This document shows positions 40,455 through 50,312 of a stretch of 64,000 bases of DNA, one piece after another (positions within the stretch are counted from its first letter, which is position 1; the number at the start of each line of letters is the position of its first letter). The stretch spans positions 62,001 through 126,000 of the forward strand of contig JANOQN010000073.1 in assembly GCA_031422315.1 (NCBI GenBank), given 5' to 3'. The DNA is from JANNYA01 sp031422315 (GTDB lineage Bacteria > Pseudomonadota > Gammaproteobacteria > Xanthomonadales > SZUA-5). Both the position numbers and the translations under genes were made by a program. Under the pieces are notes generated by a model. The model ran no database searches. It saw nothing but the letters and a program-made list of their open reading frames with translations, and was not told the origin of the DNA.

Positions 40455-42254
40455 GTGGCGTTTTACCTGCAACGCTTGATGTACGCAGCGCTGTTGCTTG
40501 CAGCTTGCGCACTCAACGCCGCGCCATTAACTAACTCACAAGTCCAAACAATCGACGCGGCTGCCGCCAAGCAGCTGCAGCGCGCGCAACGCGAAACCGG
40601 CGCGGGCATAGGCTATGCACTGATCGACGACGGTAAAGTTGTGCTGCTCAAAGCGAGTGGGCTTGCCAATGCGGATGACCCCAAACGCCCGGCGTTTACC
40701 ATAGACACCGCAAGCCCAGTCGGCAGTGTAACCCGGTTGGTTACGGCCATTTTGGCTTTGAAGCTTGAAAAAGCTGGAAAGCTAGCGCACACGCGGCCGC
40801 TTGTAGAGGTGCTACCCGAACTGAAGTTCATCGGGCCAAACGCTGCATTGGCGCGAAGTATTACCATCGAAGCCCTATTGAATAACAGCAGCGGCATTAG
40901 CCGCGGCCGAATTCGCGATTTGTACGGTCCTGCGGTGGCGAATGCCAGCCCAACGTACATTGCGCGCGAACCTGTTTGGCTTACGCGCCCAGCTGGGCAA
41001 TTTTCTGAGCTGTCATTCCAAGCCGACGCGCTGTTGGGCGCAGCGCTGGAGCGCGCAGGCGGCGCATCATTGCAAGCGCTACTGACGCAAGAAATCGCTG
41101 CGCCATTGAGACTCAAAAGCCCGCACTTCGACGCAACGGCTACTGACGCAGCGGAGCATAACGACGATGGCAGCGCGTTCCAGCAGCGCATATCGAAACT
41201 ACCGGCCGCACTCGGGCTTAAAATCAGTCTGCGCGATCTGGCGATTTTGCTATCGCATTTGGATCCGCAGAAAGCCGCCAGCGGTGATTTTGCCAGCGAT
41301 TTTTCCGCACAGCTCGCCACGCCAAAACGCCAGGGCCTGAAATTTGATTTTAGCGAAGCGGGCAGCGGTCAAGGTTACGCATTTGGCTACACACAGAGCT
41401 CACGCAAAGCAGTCGGCATTGTCGGCTACTTAGGTAGCTCACTGACCGGCCACGATGTGGCGATACGCCGATTTCCAAAGCACGGGCTAACGTCTATTGT
41501 GATCAGCAATGCCTCAACTAAATCTGATGTGCTCAGCGATCTACTCAATGACTTGAGCGACGCCGCGTTATGGGAAAAGGCAGGCATAGCCGCGCGCAAC
41601 AAAAAGCAGCTGCGCCCTCCTCCAGCAACACTCACGCTGCCAGGTGGATTTGTTTTTGACGATATACAGCCGGCCTACGCAACGCCGGGCGGCTTGATTA
41701 CGCCCGATATTTCTGGCGACAAATTTGACTTTGAACTGGCCGGTTTTGGGCTGCGCGCGGCGCAAAGGGCTGACGGTTGGTATCGCCTGAGTTACCGATT
41801 ACTGGGATTTATTCCGCTCAACTTGAGCTTTGTCAACAATGTGTTGATTGCGCCGGTGCGCGCGAATGACCCCAAAATCGCCGGCTCGAATAAGCACTTT
41901 TTGCTGTTCGCCGCAGGCTCTGAAGTCGGACTTTTTGGCAGCGCAATATCGGCAAGTTCAACGGAAGGCGATGCCTCGGAAAGCTGGATTAGCGAATACG
42001 AACTTGCCAATCCAGATGCCTTCAGCGATGCAGTTTCGGTGACGAATCTAGCGATTACCAGAAAAGATCACGTGCTGGTTTTGCAAGCGCGCTTTGATCG
42101 CTTTATCAACGTCAATTTTTCACTGCCGATAAGCGTGCTAAATCCAGAACTCGCGCTGATTAGCGGCTTCGGCCCTGGTTTAGGCGAGCCGATTGGCCGC
42201 GACAAAGCAGGTACGTTGAATTTTGGTGGGTATTTGTTGAAGCGGGTTGAGTAG
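40455..42254 (+). CDS. Beta-lactamase-fold lipoprotein with altered catalytic residues
   Basis: 599 residues, GTG start coupled to pth. A lipobox LAAC (Cys18) predicts an envelope lipoprotein. Residues ~35-370 are the serine-hydrolase/class C fold, but at the SxxK position the chain reads SVTR (GSVTRLVTAIL). At the YxN position it reads FQA (SELSFQADALLGAALE). Both catalytic signatures are therefore broken, so it is probably non-enzymatic or uses a different mechanism. A further ~220-residue beta-rich C-terminal domain follows. Function unknown; peptidoglycan or D-amino-peptide binding is a guess. Confidence 0.75.
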   Translation: MAFYLQRLMYAALLLAACALNAAPLTNSQVQTIDAAAAKQLQRAQRETGAGIGYALIDDGKVVLLKASGLANADDPKRPAFTIDTASPVGSVTRLVTAILALKLEKAGKLAHTRPLVEVLPELKFIGPNAALARSITIEALLNNSSGISRGRIRDLYGPAVANASPTYIAREPVWLTRPAGQFSELSFQADALLGAALERAGGASLQALLTQEIAAPLRLKSPHFDATATDAAEHNDDGSAFQQRISKLPAALGLKISLRDLAILLSHLDPQKAASGDFASDFSAQLATPKRQGLKFDFSEAGSGQGYAFGYTQSSRKAVGIVGYLGSSLTGHDVAIRRFPKHGLTSIVISNASTKSDVLSDLLNDLSDAALWEKAGIAARNKKQLRPPPATLTLPGGFVFDDIQPAYATPGGLITPDISGDKFDFELAGFGLRAAQRADGWYRLSYRLLGFIPLNLSFVNNVLIAPVRANDPKIAGSNKHFLLFAAGSEVGLFGSAISASSTEGDASESWISEYELANPDAFSDAVSVTNLAITRKDHVLVLQARFDRFINVNFSLPISVLNPELALISGFGPGLGEPIGRDKAGTLNFGGYLLKRVE

Positions 42255-42287
42255 CTGCGGTGCGGCTGATGCGAGGTTTGAACCCAC

Positions 42288-42926
42288 TCAATCCTCAAGC
42301 ACGGCCGCCGCCTTCCAAACTTGGAACGCGGGCAGCTGATGAATGAGTTCGACGTAGCCGCGCTCAGCGCTTCCAATAGGCACGCCATAATTATGAAAAC
42401 GGGTTGCAACTGGCGCGTAAAAACAATCCGCTATGGAAAACTGGCCAAACAAATATGGCCCGCCAAAACGCCCCAATAATTCGCGCCATAGCGTACATAT
42501 ACGCTGCACATCAGCTTTTGTTTGCGGCTCGAGCGCTACCGCTGAGCCATCACGCTTTAAATTCATTGGCAGCTGCTGGCGCAAGCTTTGAAAGCCAGCG
42601 TGCATCTCCGAAATGACGCAACGCGCCACCGCACGCGCAGCAATGGCATCAGGTAGCGCGCGCAAATCCAAATAGCGCTCATTGACATATTCGCAAATGG
42701 CGAGCGAATCCCAAATCGCCAAATCGCCGTCAAGAAGCACCGGCACTCGATGCGATGGCGAATAGCGCGCTACGTCCTCGGCGAAAGTCGGCGTATCGAG
42801 CTTCAGCAGCTTCTCTTGAAACGGCAGTTCAAAATGGGTCATAAGCAGCCAAGGCCGCAGCGACCACGATGACAAGTTTTTGTCGCCGATGACTAGGGTC
42901 ATCTCTGTTGGATTGCTGATTGCCAT
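42288..42926 (-). CDS. Glutathione S-transferase family protein
   Basis: 212 residues. The N-terminus has the thioredoxin-like SSWSLRPWLLMTHFELPFQE, then SPSHRVPVLLDGDLAIWDSLAICEYV with the cis-proline and the Ser that binds the glutamyl group. The helical half contains FGQFSIADCFYAPVATRF. The opening resembles GSTs annotated as YfcF/maleylacetoacetate-isomerase-like, but the substrate is unknown. Convergent with the preceding lipoprotein gene. Confidence 0.92.
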   Translation of the reverse strand: MAISNPTEMTLVIGDKNLSSWSLRPWLLMTHFELPFQEKLLKLDTPTFAEDVARYSPSHRVPVLLDGDLAIWDSLAICEYVNERYLDLRALPDAIAARAVARCVISEMHAGFQSLRQQLPMNLKRDGSAVALEPQTKADVQRICTLWRELLGRFGGPYLFGQFSIADCFYAPVATRFHNYGVPIGSAERGYVELIHQLPAFQVWKAAAVLED

Positions 42927-42985
42927 TTAACGCTCCATGGTGGGGTGGTTTGCGAGCTTAGCATCACCCACAAAAGGCGGTGAAC

Positions 42986-45661
42986 TCAACCCATTGCTAA
43001 AACTTCAGCAAAATCAATCTCTACCAGCGGTCTGGGCGTGCCGTGGAAATGGCCTTGAGAAAAATCAATGCCGCAGCGTTTGAGCCATTGAAAGCCGATC
43101 TCTGAGTCGACATGTTCGGCAATCACGCGAAGGCCCAATGCGTGCGCCAAATCGCTGATAGATCGCACCATGGTGCGATCTGTTTCGGATTCGCTGAGTG
43201 CGGCGATGAAGCTGCCTTCGATTTTTACGAAATCAACCGGCAGATGCTTGAGGTGGCTGATGGAGGAATAGCCGGTGCCGAAATCATCGAGTGCAAAGCG
43301 GCAACCGAGTTTGCGCAGGCCCTGGATGGCTCTGCGCGCTGAGTGCAAGCTGCCGATTTCGCGGGTTTCGGTGACTTCGAAAATCAGTCGACTGCCAAGA
43401 CCAATATCGGCGCCTTCGCGCAAAATATCCTCAATTTGCTTGATCGACTCTGGATCTTGCAGTGTGACGTTGCTCAGATTAACCGTCAGGCAAAATTTTG
43501 TGTTTGACGTGAGTGTGCTACGCATCTTCTGGATGTGATTGCGGGCTTGGCCGATCACCCACAGATCAATTTTCGGCATCAAACCAACCCGCTCCGCCAG
43601 CGGCACAAACACAGAAGGGCTGACCCATTGACCGTCGCGATTCACCATGCGGATCAGCAGCTCGAAAATCTGCTCGTGCTCGGCGCTGGGGTTCAGGCGG
43701 AACCCCTGCACTTCGCGCAGGCCTTTGGAATCATCCAGCGAATGCATCGCCACAATCGGCTGGCACAGCATGACAAAGCGCTGCTCGTGCAGCGCCTCAC
43801 GGATACGTACCGACCAGCCTGCATCGAGTTCGCGAGCAATGCGGGCGTCAGCGTCGGAGACGTAAATTTGCGTTTGATCGCTGCCGCGCCGCTTGCCTAA
43901 GGTGCAGGCCACGCGCGCATGATCGAGCGCGAATTCGGCGCTCGGCGTGTCTTTGCTCAATATCGCCACGCCAACCGTAGCGCTGAGCGTCACATTGCTG
44001 CCAGCTTTTTGATAGCGCACGCTGCGCACCAATTCCCGGAAGCCATCGGCAATAGTGAATAAATTCTCTAGCTGCACGCCGCTCAACAATAGCGCAAAGT
44101 GATCATTCTCTAAACGCGCTAGTAAATCGCCTTCGCGCAGCCGCTCGCTAAATAACTGGCCGAGCTGCACCAATAATTTTTGCGAGCCTTGTTCACCCAG
44201 CTGTTCTTCGGCAATCGCGTAGCGGTCAATATCAATATGCAGTACTGCGCTATAGCCGCCTTGCTCGCGCTTTTGCTCGATTTGCAGGGCCAACGTTTGA
44301 ATAAAGTAGCGCCGGTTAGCAAGCCCGGTCAGCGCGTCATGATTCATTTCCCAGCGCAGCCGCTCTGCGCTTTTGCGTTCGGATATATTGCGGAACACCA
44401 CCACTGAACCGACCCGCCGCTTTTGAATTGACAGCGGCACCACCGAACATTCCACCGGCAACGCGCCGCCGGATCTGGTCCAGAATACAGTTTCATAGCC
44501 CGAAAGTGCTTCACCGGATTGATACGCCCGGGTAATAGTCGAGTCCATTTCCGACAAATTTGCGCCGTCTTCAGCGGCGAAATGAAAGCACAAATGAGCG
44601 CGCTTGCCGATCAAATCTGCCGCGTCGACAAACCCTAAAAGCTTGACACCCATCGGGTTGATGAAGGTAATCGCGCCATCCTCATCAACACCATAAACGC
44701 CATCACCCACCGATGCCAAAATGCCGTCTAAACGTTGGCGCTCGGCCTCGACGCGTTTTTGCACTTGAATGGTGCGGCCCAGTGCTTTTATGCGCGCCAA
44801 CGATAAATCCAGCACCTCATTTTTGAACATGCATTCGACTGCGCCGGCTTCCAAGCACTTTTTGATGATGCTGTCTTTGTACGTGCCCGTGATGATCGCA
44901 ATCGGTGTATCGGCGGTGGCGGGGTTATTTTTCAGCTGCGTACACAGCTCATCGCCAGTGCCGTCCGGCAAATAGTAATCCACGATAATCAAATCAAAAT
45001 GGCCAGGCTTAGCCTTGCTCCAGCCTTCACCAATTGAGCCCGCCACATCAACCGCATAGCCTTGGCGCGTCAGCATCTGCTTGTAGGCAAAGCGCACGCT
45101 TTGCGAGTCATCAATAAACAGCACGCGCAAATCTTGCCCGGCTTCATCACGCGGCGCCGCTATAAAATTAGACGGTGCAAGCGCTACTTTCGCGGCAACG
45201 GGCGCATCGACAATCGCGGGGTTTGTAGCGCCGAATTGTGCAACCGGCGGGGTTGACGCGCTTGCTACTTGCGGCTGAATACGTGCGGGCAATAGCTCCG
45301 AACTTAGAATTTTTAGCGCGCTAGGAATACGGGCAAAATTCGCCCACATCAGCACCTGTGCAAAGCGTCTGTCGCTGATCCACTGCTGCAATTGCGCCGT
45401 TTTTTCATTCGCCATCACCAGCACCGGCACCTTCATACCGGCACCGGTTTTCAAAAAAGCGAGCAGCGCCTCGAACTCTGCGGTACTGCGCTGCGGCACG
45501 CCTAAAATCAAAACCATGCCTGGATGTTGATCGACATACGACACCGCATCAGCGTATTCGGAAAACACCTTTTTAGGCGCCGAGGCCGACGCTGCCAAAG
45601 TGCGCAGCACTAAATGGCTCAACGTAGCCGAGCGCTCAATCAATACAATTTCGGAATTCAT
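42986..45661 (-). CDS. REC-REC-PAS-GGDEF-EAL signalling protein with degenerate GGDEF
   Basis: 891 residues, cytoplasmic. A pseudo-receiver (1-130) is followed by a true receiver domain (VLFIDDSQSVR, phospho-Asp in LIIVDYYLPDG), a PAS domain (GVYGVDEDGAITFINPMG), then GGDEF and EAL. The GGDEF motif reads ENDHF (ARLENDHFALL), so no cyclase activity is expected. The EAL signature reads EVQ, but the metal and catalytic residues are largely kept: TVNLSN, FEVTET, DDFGTGYSS, VKIEGSF and AEHVDSE. A phosphodiesterase or c-di-GMP receptor is likely. The architecture recalls FimX of type IV pilus control. No pilus gene is nearby. Confidence 0.88.
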   Translation of the reverse strand: MNSEIVLIERSATLSHLVLRTLAASASAPKKVFSEYADAVSYVDQHPGMVLILGVPQRSTAEFEALLAFLKTGAGMKVPVLVMANEKTAQLQQWISDRRFAQVLMWANFARIPSALKILSSELLPARIQPQVASASTPPVAQFGATNPAIVDAPVAAKVALAPSNFIAAPRDEAGQDLRVLFIDDSQSVRFAYKQMLTRQGYAVDVAGSIGEGWSKAKPGHFDLIIVDYYLPDGTGDELCTQLKNNPATADTPIAIITGTYKDSIIKKCLEAGAVECMFKNEVLDLSLARIKALGRTIQVQKRVEAERQRLDGILASVGDGVYGVDEDGAITFINPMGVKLLGFVDAADLIGKRAHLCFHFAAEDGANLSEMDSTITRAYQSGEALSGYETVFWTRSGGALPVECSVVPLSIQKRRVGSVVVFRNISERKSAERLRWEMNHDALTGLANRRYFIQTLALQIEQKREQGGYSAVLHIDIDRYAIAEEQLGEQGSQKLLVQLGQLFSERLREGDLLARLENDHFALLLSGVQLENLFTIADGFRELVRSVRYQKAGSNVTLSATVGVAILSKDTPSAEFALDHARVACTLGKRRGSDQTQIYVSDADARIARELDAGWSVRIREALHEQRFVMLCQPIVAMHSLDDSKGLREVQGFRLNPSAEHEQIFELLIRMVNRDGQWVSPSVFVPLAERVGLMPKIDLWVIGQARNHIQKMRSTLTSNTKFCLTVNLSNVTLQDPESIKQIEDILREGADIGLGSRLIFEVTETREIGSLHSARRAIQGLRKLGCRFALDDFGTGYSSISHLKHLPVDFVKIEGSFIAALSESETDRTMVRSISDLAHALGLRVIAEHVDSEIGFQWLKRCGIDFSQGHFHGTPRPLVEIDFAEVLAMG

Positions 45662-45823
45662 GCACTTGCCTGCCGGATGTTGCGGGCGAGTTTAGCAGGC
45701 AAGCTTGCAGGTTTTATCAGGTACTTCGATTTGGTTTGCTAGCATCAAATCCATCAAAATTGCGATAGACACGCCCGCGATTTGCTTGCTAGAGTGTGCA
45801 ATCAAAAGCAAATAGGCTTGCGC

Positions 45824-48800
45824 ATGACGATTTCTTCGAACACCAAAGCGCGCTTGCTGAGCTGCCTTCTTAGCCTATCGACAATTCCACTCTGGGCCGC
45901 CGAACTCAGTGTTATGGCTCCGAACATCGTTCCAGGCGCAGCAGCAACGGTGCAAGTCAATGTCCGTGGTGATGGCCGAACTTCCACCGTTGGGGTTGAG
46001 CTTTATTTTGATGAAACCAGGTTAGAACTCAGCCCGCTGCGTGGCGTTATTCCTGGCGCGTCGCGCTATGAAGGCGTGTACTGCCTAAGAAGCGCATCAA
46101 ATCGAGTCAGCATAATTCGCCTCAGTGAACTAGATAACCCGCTGCCCGATCAGGCTACCTTGTGTGAGCTGCCATTCAAAACCCCGCGCAATGCGCCGAA
46201 TGGCTCAACTTCTTTGTTACTTGAACAGGCCGAGTGCTACGCCAAAGGCCAGCCGAGCGAATGCTCAATAGGTGAAGTTGCAACGCAGCGCGTCATTGCC
46301 AAAGTGCCGTATCAGCCCAAAGTACCGCAGGAGATTTATCTTTATATTTTGCTGAAAGATGATCCGCGCGCGCCATCGGTTGAATCACTGGTACGTTTCA
46401 ATTTGAATTCGCCGCCAGACGTGCCGCGCCCGATTGCAGCGATTTCAGTTGGCAGCCCGATTCGGCTAATCCCCGGCATACCGTTTTATCCTACCGGTGA
46501 TTTCAAACGCCTGCTTGAGCTGAATCCAAAATCCCCTTCCGCGATCATGCACCGCACGTTTTTAATGCAATACAAAACACCCGATCAGCGCAGCCAAGCG
46601 TTAGCCGCGTTCACCCGTGAAACGCTGGTGCAGCAGGCTTATCTGCCGATTAGTGAACAGGTGCGGCCAAAGCCAATCGCGAGTTCCGGCGCAGCAGCAA
46701 GCGAATTTGCGAAGCAATTTCATCCGCTACCGTCAGCAACCCAAAGCGCTGGCTTGGGCATTTTGCGCAGGCCCGAAGTAAGCGCCAAATCCGTCAATAT
46801 CGCTGCCACGCCGCACTGGGCGCTAATGAAGTTTCCAGAAGCGTGGCTAATTGCTGGCGGCTGGGGCTTGGTCACAGTGGCCGACAGCGGCATTGATATG
46901 AACCACCCGGCGCTTAAATCGCGCTTTGGCGCGAACTCACTGAGTGGCACGTGGATTGAAAGTGGTAATTTTCTGCCTGCGCTGTCGTGGGATTTTGCCA
47001 GTGAAGAGGCTTTCGTTACGACTCCGCAGTACCAAATGGTGGACGAACGCGAAACCGTAGCTACGCTTTTTGATAATCAAGCGCAATGTACGCCGCCCTT
47101 TATCCCGCAGGAAGCGCGCCATGGAACGCACACCGCAGGGTTGATTGCGGGTGGATTTTATGAATCTGATGGTTTGCAAGTGCAAAGTGGCGGCTGTAAA
47201 CACTGTGGCCTTAGCATTGTCAAAATTTCTAGGCACGGCTGTTCGGATCGAAACCCCGACCCAAACGTATTTGACTGGCGGGTTTACAGCTCAGCGGTGC
47301 CCGATGTCGCGCTAGGGCTGGCACTTGATCGCGCAATTGAAACGGGAAGTCAGGTTTACAATTCTAGTTTTGGAGCTCCAGGAACCGACCCTGATTTTTG
47401 CACACTACCACGTGGCACAGGCAATGAGTTTGGGTGTGCAGTAATCAAGCGAGTGCGATTGCAAGAGTTATTAGTCTCATCTGCGGCGGGCAATAGCCGA
47501 ACTACTCTACAATTCAACGCAGGCGATTCTCGGATAGTATCAATAGGCGGTAGCAATGCTGCGGGAACGGCAATTTGGGATGAATCGCCCGGCGGAACGA
47601 GCGCAAATTGTCCACTTTTTTCGAGTGCAACTCCCGAAAGTGAATGCGGCTCAAATTTTGTTCCTTTAAATGCTCCACCTGCGCCAATTGCAGGGTTTCT
47701 AGAATTTTCCACACCTGCCAAAGCCATTCGATCATTATTTTATCGTGGCACCAGCTGGAACAATGCCATAGGTTGTGGCGATAGTTTTGGCGGGTCTGCC
47801 ACTAACGATGGACTAGGGCTCTGTACCGGCACCTCCATGAGCGCACCGCAGGCCAGCGCATTTTTTGCGCTGCTGCGTTCAATTAATCCGCTAGTACCGG
47901 TCGGCAACCCCGATGCTGACGTGACCTTGGGCACACAGCCCACGCCGGGTATTCGCACAGTAGCCGCGCAAACGGCAACGCGGGGCTGGGTAGGCAGCAA
48001 TATCACTCAAGGCTATGGCGTGCCGAATGCCGAAGCTGCGGTAAAAGCGCTGTTAGGAACCGTTGGTTTTGAGCAGCGCTTAAACCGCGCTACACCTCTC
48101 TTTCGACTTTACGCAGCGGGTGCAGGTGATTACGCCAGCACCGCCATTCCGCAAGTCGGCAGCGCACTCAGCAGCTACAATATGCAAAATTATCTATCTG
48201 TTCCTACCGGCAATGAATTTATTGGCGCGAGTATGCTGAGCGCTTACCCCAATTTCCCTAGTGAATTCCCGATTGCCCCGCATGCCGCCGCTATGGCTTT
48301 TATTCTCAGCACCGAGCAAAGCCCGATTGCCAGTCTGTACACCAAGCCGCTGTATTGGGTGGCCCGAAGCCGAGCTTGGCCGCTCGGCTGTACAGGCGGC
48401 CCGCCGCAATGCAACCCGCAAGCCAACGATCATGTATTAGTCACTAGCGAACACGTCAATGCCATGCTCAGCGCGGGCTACCACTATCGCGGCCGCCATG
48501 GCTATCTTTATGAAGCCTGCAATGATCCGCCCGCTTGCAATGCCCCCAATCCCGCACCGCCCGGCGCGCAGCTGCTTTACGCTGCATGCAATACTAGCAG
48601 TGATTGTGCAAACGCACTCGCTAGTGAACTAAGCGCATTTGCCGCGCGCGGCTACACCAAAGGCCTGCTGGGTGCGGCTAACCCGTCAAAACTGGGTTTT
48701 GCTTACAGCACCGGTAATGACGATCCCGATGACTTGCCAAATGCCGTGGAAATCGTTGCTAAAACCAACCCGAATGATGATGACTCAGATGGCGATGGGC

Positions 48801-48916
48801 TATCTGATTCGGAAGAATATCCGCTTGCAGGCGTACCAGTCAGCGACCCTTGCGATCCGCAAGCAACATGCTCGCCACCTGATCAGATTTATAACGATGG
48901 ATTTGAGGATTTATGA
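45824..48916 (+). CDS. Secreted subtilase (S8) with cohesin-like N-terminus and GFE-tailed C-terminal module
   Basis: 1,030 residues from the ATG that opens the signal peptide (to about IPLWAAE). A cohesin-like domain follows (VPGAAATVQVNV...VGVELYFDETRLEL). The S8 catalytic triad is complete: Asp354 in VADSGIDMNHP, His433 in RHGTHTAGL and Ser671 in GTSMSAPQ. At about residue 752 the C-terminal module starts (LNRATPLFRLYAAGAGDY). It has many paired cysteines, a HVLVTSEHVNAMLSAGYHYR block faintly like DUF5648, a calcium-type NDDDSDGDGLSDSEE repeat and the tail IYNDGFEDL. This module alone is repeated downstream. The stop overlaps the next gene by ATGA. Confidence 0.9.
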   Translation: MTISSNTKARLLSCLLSLSTIPLWAAELSVMAPNIVPGAAATVQVNVRGDGRTSTVGVELYFDETRLELSPLRGVIPGASRYEGVYCLRSASNRVSIIRLSELDNPLPDQATLCELPFKTPRNAPNGSTSLLLEQAECYAKGQPSECSIGEVATQRVIAKVPYQPKVPQEIYLYILLKDDPRAPSVESLVRFNLNSPPDVPRPIAAISVGSPIRLIPGIPFYPTGDFKRLLELNPKSPSAIMHRTFLMQYKTPDQRSQALAAFTRETLVQQAYLPISEQVRPKPIASSGAAASEFAKQFHPLPSATQSAGLGILRRPEVSAKSVNIAATPHWALMKFPEAWLIAGGWGLVTVADSGIDMNHPALKSRFGANSLSGTWIESGNFLPALSWDFASEEAFVTTPQYQMVDERETVATLFDNQAQCTPPFIPQEARHGTHTAGLIAGGFYESDGLQVQSGGCKHCGLSIVKISRHGCSDRNPDPNVFDWRVYSSAVPDVALGLALDRAIETGSQVYNSSFGAPGTDPDFCTLPRGTGNEFGCAVIKRVRLQELLVSSAAGNSRTTLQFNAGDSRIVSIGGSNAAGTAIWDESPGGTSANCPLFSSATPESECGSNFVPLNAPPAPIAGFLEFSTPAKAIRSLFYRGTSWNNAIGCGDSFGGSATNDGLGLCTGTSMSAPQASAFFALLRSINPLVPVGNPDADVTLGTQPTPGIRTVAAQTATRGWVGSNITQGYGVPNAEAAVKALLGTVGFEQRLNRATPLFRLYAAGAGDYASTAIPQVGSALSSYNMQNYLSVPTGNEFIGASMLSAYPNFPSEFPIAPHAAAMAFILSTEQSPIASLYTKPLYWVARSRAWPLGCTGGPPQCNPQANDHVLVTSEHVNAMLSAGYHYRGRHGYLYEACNDPPACNAPNPAPPGAQLLYAACNTSSDCANALASELSAFAARGYTKGLLGAANPSKLGFAYSTGNDDPDDLPNAVEIVAKTNPNDDDSDGDGLSDSEEYPLAGVPVSDPCDPQATCSPPDQIYNDGFEDL

Positions 48917-49440
48917 AAGCGATTTTTAGAACAGTTTTCACTATTTTAATTTTGATTACTTCGACCATATGCAGTGGACAAGTTTTTCCACGAGTAGAAA
49001 TTTCGTTTGAGCAACCAGTAAAGCCAGACGCCATGTTTCCAATAACAGCAACATCTCGTGGGGAATGCTTATATCCATATTCGCAAGGCGAGCAGCCGCC
49101 GGATTTCCAGTTAACTGAGAACAAGCTAGAAATGACGATCTACATGCGCTTTTTCGGGGTTAATACGGTGCCAATTCCGCCATGCGTAGAACGCATGCAG
49201 ACTTACAGAGGTCCTATTCTCCAATCCGGGACGTACCAAATGGTTGTTTATGTAAGATACCTTCAGGAGCTGGCACCGGGAACATTTGGAGCTAGACGAC
49301 TCCAGGGTGATTTTACTTTCCAAGTAGCGGAGGCGGTTCCGATCACGCAAATTCCCGCAACTAGCAGCTGGAGCCTAGTTTTGCTTTTGCTCGGGATATT
49401 TGGTGCTGCACGTTGGGCTTCTGGGGTTAGTGGGCGGTAG
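48913..49440 (+). CDS. Small IPTL-CTERM-like exported protein, cassette copy 0
   Basis: 175 residues. Signal peptide (to about STICSGQ), then a ~110-residue beta-rich outer domain with two cysteines (GECLYPY and PPCVERMQ) that probably pair. The tail QIPATSSWSLVLLLLGIFGA followed by ARW and basic residues fits an IPTL-type sorting signal: short motif, membrane helix, arginines. Translationally coupled to the subtilase by ATGA. Homologous along its length to the two other cassette proteins, with the outer domain much more diverged than the last ~40 residues. Proposed partner, inhibitor or anchor of the protease module; unproven. Confidence 0.85.
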   Translation: MKAIFRTVFTILILITSTICSGQVFPRVEISFEQPVKPDAMFPITATSRGECLYPYSQGEQPPDFQLTENKLEMTIYMRFFGVNTVPIPPCVERMQTYRGPILQSGTYQMVVYVRYLQELAPGTFGARRLQGDFTFQVAEAVPITQIPATSSWSLVLLLLGIFGAARWASGVSGR

Positions 49441-49448
49441 GCTCAAAA

Positions 49449-50312
49449 ATGTTTGATGCGGTAGCCTTTGCGCAGAGTTTAAACCGCGCTACACCTCTTT
49501 TTCGACTTTACGCAGCGGGCGCAGGTGATTACGCCAGCACCGCCATTCCGCAAGTCGGCAGCGCGCTCAGCAGCTATAACCACCAGAATTATCTGTCGAT
49601 ACCAACGGCAAACAGTTTCATCGGCGCCAGTGCATTAAGCGCGTACCCCAGCTTCCCGAGTGAATTTACAACGCCACCCGCTGCCGCTGCGATGGCGTTT
49701 ATTTTAAGCACCGAACAAAGCCCGCTCGGTAACCTATACACCAAGCCGTTGTATTGGGTAGCGCGCACGCGCGCGTGGCCACTTGGCTGCACCGGGGGCG
49801 ATCCGTGTAATGCGCAAGCTAACGATCACGTCTTAGTCACGACTGAACATGTCAACGCCATGCTCAGCGCCGGTTATCACTACCGCGGCCGGCACGGCTA
49901 TCTGTTGGAAGCCTGCAATGATCCGCCCGCGTGCAGCTTTATCAATCCAGCACCGCCGGGTAGCGAGCTGCTTTATGCGGCCTGCAATACCAGCAGTGAT
50001 TGCGCGAATGCGTTAGCCAATGAACTCCCCGCCTTTGCCGCACGTGGCTACACCAAAGGCCTGCTAAACGCCGCCAGCCCAACCCGCTTGGGCTATGCCT
50101 ACAGCACCGGTGATGCCGATTTCGATGGGCTGCCCAATGCAGTTGAAATCATTGCTAAAACAAATCCAAATGACGACGATTCGGATGGCGATGGTTTGTT
50201 AGATAACGAAGAATATCCGCTTGCTGGCGTTCCCGTAAGTGATCCCTGTGACCCACAAGCGGCCTGTTCGCCACCCGATTTAATCATCAATGATGGATTT
50301 GAGGATTTATGA
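49449..50312 (+). CDS. Orphan C-terminal module of the subtilase, cassette copy 1
   Basis: 287 residues. It begins MFDAVAFAQ and then continues with LNRATPLFRLYAAGAGDYAS as in the full protease, ending INDGFEDL. There is no signal peptide, no propeptide and no catalytic domain. Starts 8 bases after the previous gene's stop, with only a weak ribosome site. It differs from copy 0 at some 30 positions, clearly more than copy 2 does. Either a silent donor cassette for recombination with the full gene, or a cytoplasmic fragment expressed by coupling. The frame is intact, which argues against simple decay. Confidence 0.8.
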   Translation: MFDAVAFAQSLNRATPLFRLYAAGAGDYASTAIPQVGSALSSYNHQNYLSIPTANSFIGASALSAYPSFPSEFTTPPAAAAMAFILSTEQSPLGNLYTKPLYWVARTRAWPLGCTGGDPCNAQANDHVLVTTEHVNAMLSAGYHYRGRHGYLLEACNDPPACSFINPAPPGSELLYAACNTSSDCANALANELPAFAARGYTKGLLNAASPTRLGYAYSTGDADFDGLPNAVEIIAKTNPNDDDSDGDGLLDNEEYPLAGVPVSDPCDPQAACSPPDLIINDGFEDL

